From positions 1 to 64,000 of the forward strand of contig CAJQUW010011496.1 in assembly GCA_907163375.1 (NCBI GenBank): a stretch of 64,000 nt of DNA, in the 5' to 3' direction. This document shows positions 62,333-64,000 of this stretch, piece by piece (the stretch's first letter is position 1; every line of letters begins with the position of its first letter). This DNA is from Prostheceraeus crozeri (Eukaryota; Platyhelminthes; Polycladida; Euryleptidae). The notes beneath the pieces were generated by a model. That model made no database searches. It worked only from the letters and a program-made list of their open reading frames with translations, and was not told where the DNA came from. The position numbers and the translations under genes are program-made.

Positions 62333-64000
62333 TACAGAATTTTCACCCCTAGCACAGCTATGAGCCATGAACGAAGCTAGGGGTTACTCAATGAAAAGTA
62401 ACAAATTGTATTATTTTAAATAAATAAAATAAAATAAAAACAGATCTGCTAATCTGATTAAGCTGTCCCCATCAGAAACCTATTCGCACGCCTCTTGAAA
62501 GTATCAAGATTGTATTGGTCAGGGAAAGTGGTCTGGGGAAGCTGATTCCAAAGCTGTGCCGTGCGAACAAAAAAGCTTTTCGAGCGACTCACAGTACGTG
62601 CGCGTTCTAAGCTCACATTATAGCATGTGAGTGCATTAGCTCTGCGTGTGCTTCTGGAGAAGATCCTAGGTTTGGGTACGCACTCATTTACTGCAGAGCT
62701 GCTTCTACCGAAATAGTACCTGTAGAAGAGACTGAGTGAAGCAACATCCCGTCTGACGGAGAGCGGCTGCAACTTGCTAGCAAGTTTTTCACCCATGAGA
62801 TTCTTGACACGTTTCTCAACCCGTTCAAGGAGGTTAAGATGCGTTTGTGGGGCGCCTGCCCACAGATGACAGCAATACTCCATCAGAGGACGAATAGTGG
62901 ACTTGTAAAGATAGCAGACAGTCTGTGGTGGAAGATAGCTGCTGGCACGATAGAGACTACCAATGCGTTGAGCTGCCTGCTTGCTAATGGATTGGATGTA
63001 TGGTTTCCATGACAAGTCTTTCGTAACCGCCAATCCAAGGAAGGAGATGGAATCTTGTTCTCTGATCCCATTATCTGACATTTTAATGCTATGATCATCA
63101 TCTCCTTTAAGTCGTGAGTGCAGAATACTCTGAGTTTTTGAAGGATTGAAGGAAACAAGCCAATTAGCGCCCCATTCTGAGACCCTGTGTAAGTCTTCAT
63201 TAAGAACGTCGCATAACTGCTGACGTTGCTGAGTGTTTTTAGCGAGTCGCTCATTGGAATTGAAGAGTTTTGTGTCGTCTGCATACATCACCAATTTACT
63301 TACTAGGCAGTCTGGGAGGTCGTTGATGTACAGCAGAAAAAGAGTGGGTCCCAAAATTGACCCTTGAGGAACTCCTGCATTGACAAACTTGGTGGAAGAC
63401 TTTTGGCCATCTAAGACGACAGATATCTGCCGGTCACTAAGGAAAGAAGCAAGAAGTTTGTGGAGTTGATTAGCAACTCCATAGGACTTTAGCTTCATAA
63501 GGAGTCCCTGATGCCAGACTTTATCGAATGCCTTGGAAATATCCAAGGCAACTAATCTCGTCTCACCTTGTCTGTCAAAGACACGACTCACATGTTCAGT
63601 GACATATGAAAGAAGATCTGCAGTTGATCGAGAGTACCTGAAGCCATACTGTTCTTCTGATAGAAGGTTCTGAGTTTCAAGGAAGTTAACAATGTGTTGG
63701 TTAATCACTGCTTCAAAAATCTTGCCAGCAATTGGAAGCAGGCTGATAGGACGGTAGCTAGATGGAAGAGATGAGTCAGAACCTTTCTTTGGAACTGGAA
63801 CCACGGAAGCTACTTTCCAACAAGAGGGAAACTCACCGGTGGATACACATCTACTGAACAGTTTAGATAAAAGTGGAGAAAGCTCAGGTGAGAGATGCTT
63901 GAAGACCGAAACCGGGATGCCATCTGGTCCACTAGACTTAGAGCTATCGAGACCGGCGATGATCTTTTTGACGTTTCGGACTGTGACTGAAGGAGAACTA
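62333..64000 (-). mobile_element. LINE, jockey/CR1-type, running off the window
   Basis: The 3' end lies at a TA run near 62333. The 3' untranslated region of about 125 bases contains a TTTATTTTATTTTATTTATT-type patch near 62418-62440 (complement), and the polymerase gene follows uninterrupted to the window edge. No target duplication can be tested because the 5' end is outside. Confidence 0.8.
62458..63999 (-). CDS. LINE reverse transcriptase (ORF2), partial
   Basis: 513 codons to the window edge without a stop; the start is outside. RT blocks: [20 protein letters not shown] near 63890-63950, [20 protein letters not shown] near 63695-63755, [16 protein letters not shown] near 63600-63650, [20 protein letters not shown] near 63500-63560 (first Asp), [20 protein letters not shown] near 63320-63380 and [16 protein letters not shown] near 63260-63300 (catalytic YADD). 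The thumb and a C-terminal tail with [10 protein letters not shown] end the protein. The style is that of jockey/CR1-clade LINEs. The uninterrupted frame suggests a young copy; the endonuclease should lie beyond 64000. Confidence 0.88.
   Translation of the reverse strand, partial: SSPSVTVRNVKKIIAGLDSSKSSGPDGIPVSVFKHLSPELSPLLSKLFSRCVSTGEFPSCWKVASVVPVPKKGSDSSLPSSYRPISLLPIAGKIFEAVINQHIVNFLETQNLLSEEQYGFRYSRSTADLLSYVTEHVSRVFDRQGETRLVALDISKAFDKVWHQGLLMKLKSYGVANQLHKLLASFLSDRQISVVLDGQKSSTKFVNAGVPQGSILGPTLFLLYINDLPDCLVSKLVMYADDTKLFNSNERLAKNTQQRQQLCDVLNEDLHRVSEWGANWLVSFNPSKTQSILHSRLKGDDDHSIKMSDNGIREQDSISFLGLAVTKDLSWKPYIQSISKQAAQRIGSLYRASSYLPPQTVCYLYKSTIRPLMEYCCHLWAGAPQTHLNLLERVEKRVKNLMGEKLASKLQPLSVRRDVASLSLFYRYYFGRSSSAVNECVPKPRIFSRSTRRANALTCYNVSLERARTVSRSKSFFVRTAQLWNQLPQTTFPDQYNLDTFKRRANRFLMGTA

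Overview
The window is a repeat-dense, AT-rich stretch of an invertebrate animal genome. The evidence is eukaryotic throughout: spliced coding sequence, tRNA-headed SINEs, LINEs, Penelope-like elements (PLEs) that carry a GIY-YIG endonuclease, many hAT transposons, Tc1 and mariner elements, and TA microsatellites. The phylum cannot be fixed from these families. I see only one convincing host exon: the first coding exon of a secreted or type I PA-domain protein, probably of the goliath/RNF ubiquitin-ligase type, at 31035-31632 on the minus strand. Nearly everything else assignable is mobile DNA of different ages.

Layout. 1-12 kb: old PLE fragments, two copies of a tRNA-headed repeat facing each other, a foldback element, and a 5'-truncated LINE with a 17-bp target duplication. 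12.28-25.51 kb: one hAT element stretched to 13.2 kb by nested insertions, namely an almost full-length LINE (itself split by another hAT), a rearranged Tc1 derivative, a non-coding hAT and a Tc1 element. 25.6-30 kb: a GTF2IRD2-type hAT relic holding a SINE, then a small hAT with a degraded 8-bp duplication. 30.4-33 kb: a PLE fragment, the host exon, a small MITE and a near-perfect 226-bp palindrome made of a PLE terminus. 33.29-41.93 kb: another hAT holding a PLE and a second hAT. 42.2-43.7 kb: a further hAT. 43.8-49.2 kb: PLE relics, one of them interrupted by about 885 bases of G-rich, almost T-free sequence. 50.2-51.4 kb: relic of an unnamed repetitive protein family. 53.4-58.9 kb: a MITE and a compound PLE of three copies. 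58.9-60.3 kb: a mariner with an uninterrupted DD41D transposase. 60.3-61.3 kb: two 140-bp tRNA-headed repeats with a hammerhead ribozyme fold. 61.3-64 kb: a PLE fragment between TA microsatellites and a young LINE that runs off the window.

Themes. (1) Hammerhead self-cleaving motifs occur at the 3' ends of several PLEs, and a canonical one sits inside the tRNA-headed repeat at 60.4 kb. (2) PLE copies repeatedly lie head to head with their 3' ends outward. (3) Five hAT insertions are flanked by 6-bp rather than 8-bp direct repeats (three exact, plus one exact with a nested interior and one with a single mismatch), which suggests one hAT lineage with a 6-bp cut. The nesting gives a relative order of events. 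All assignments come from reading the sequence and family knowledge; no database search was run.
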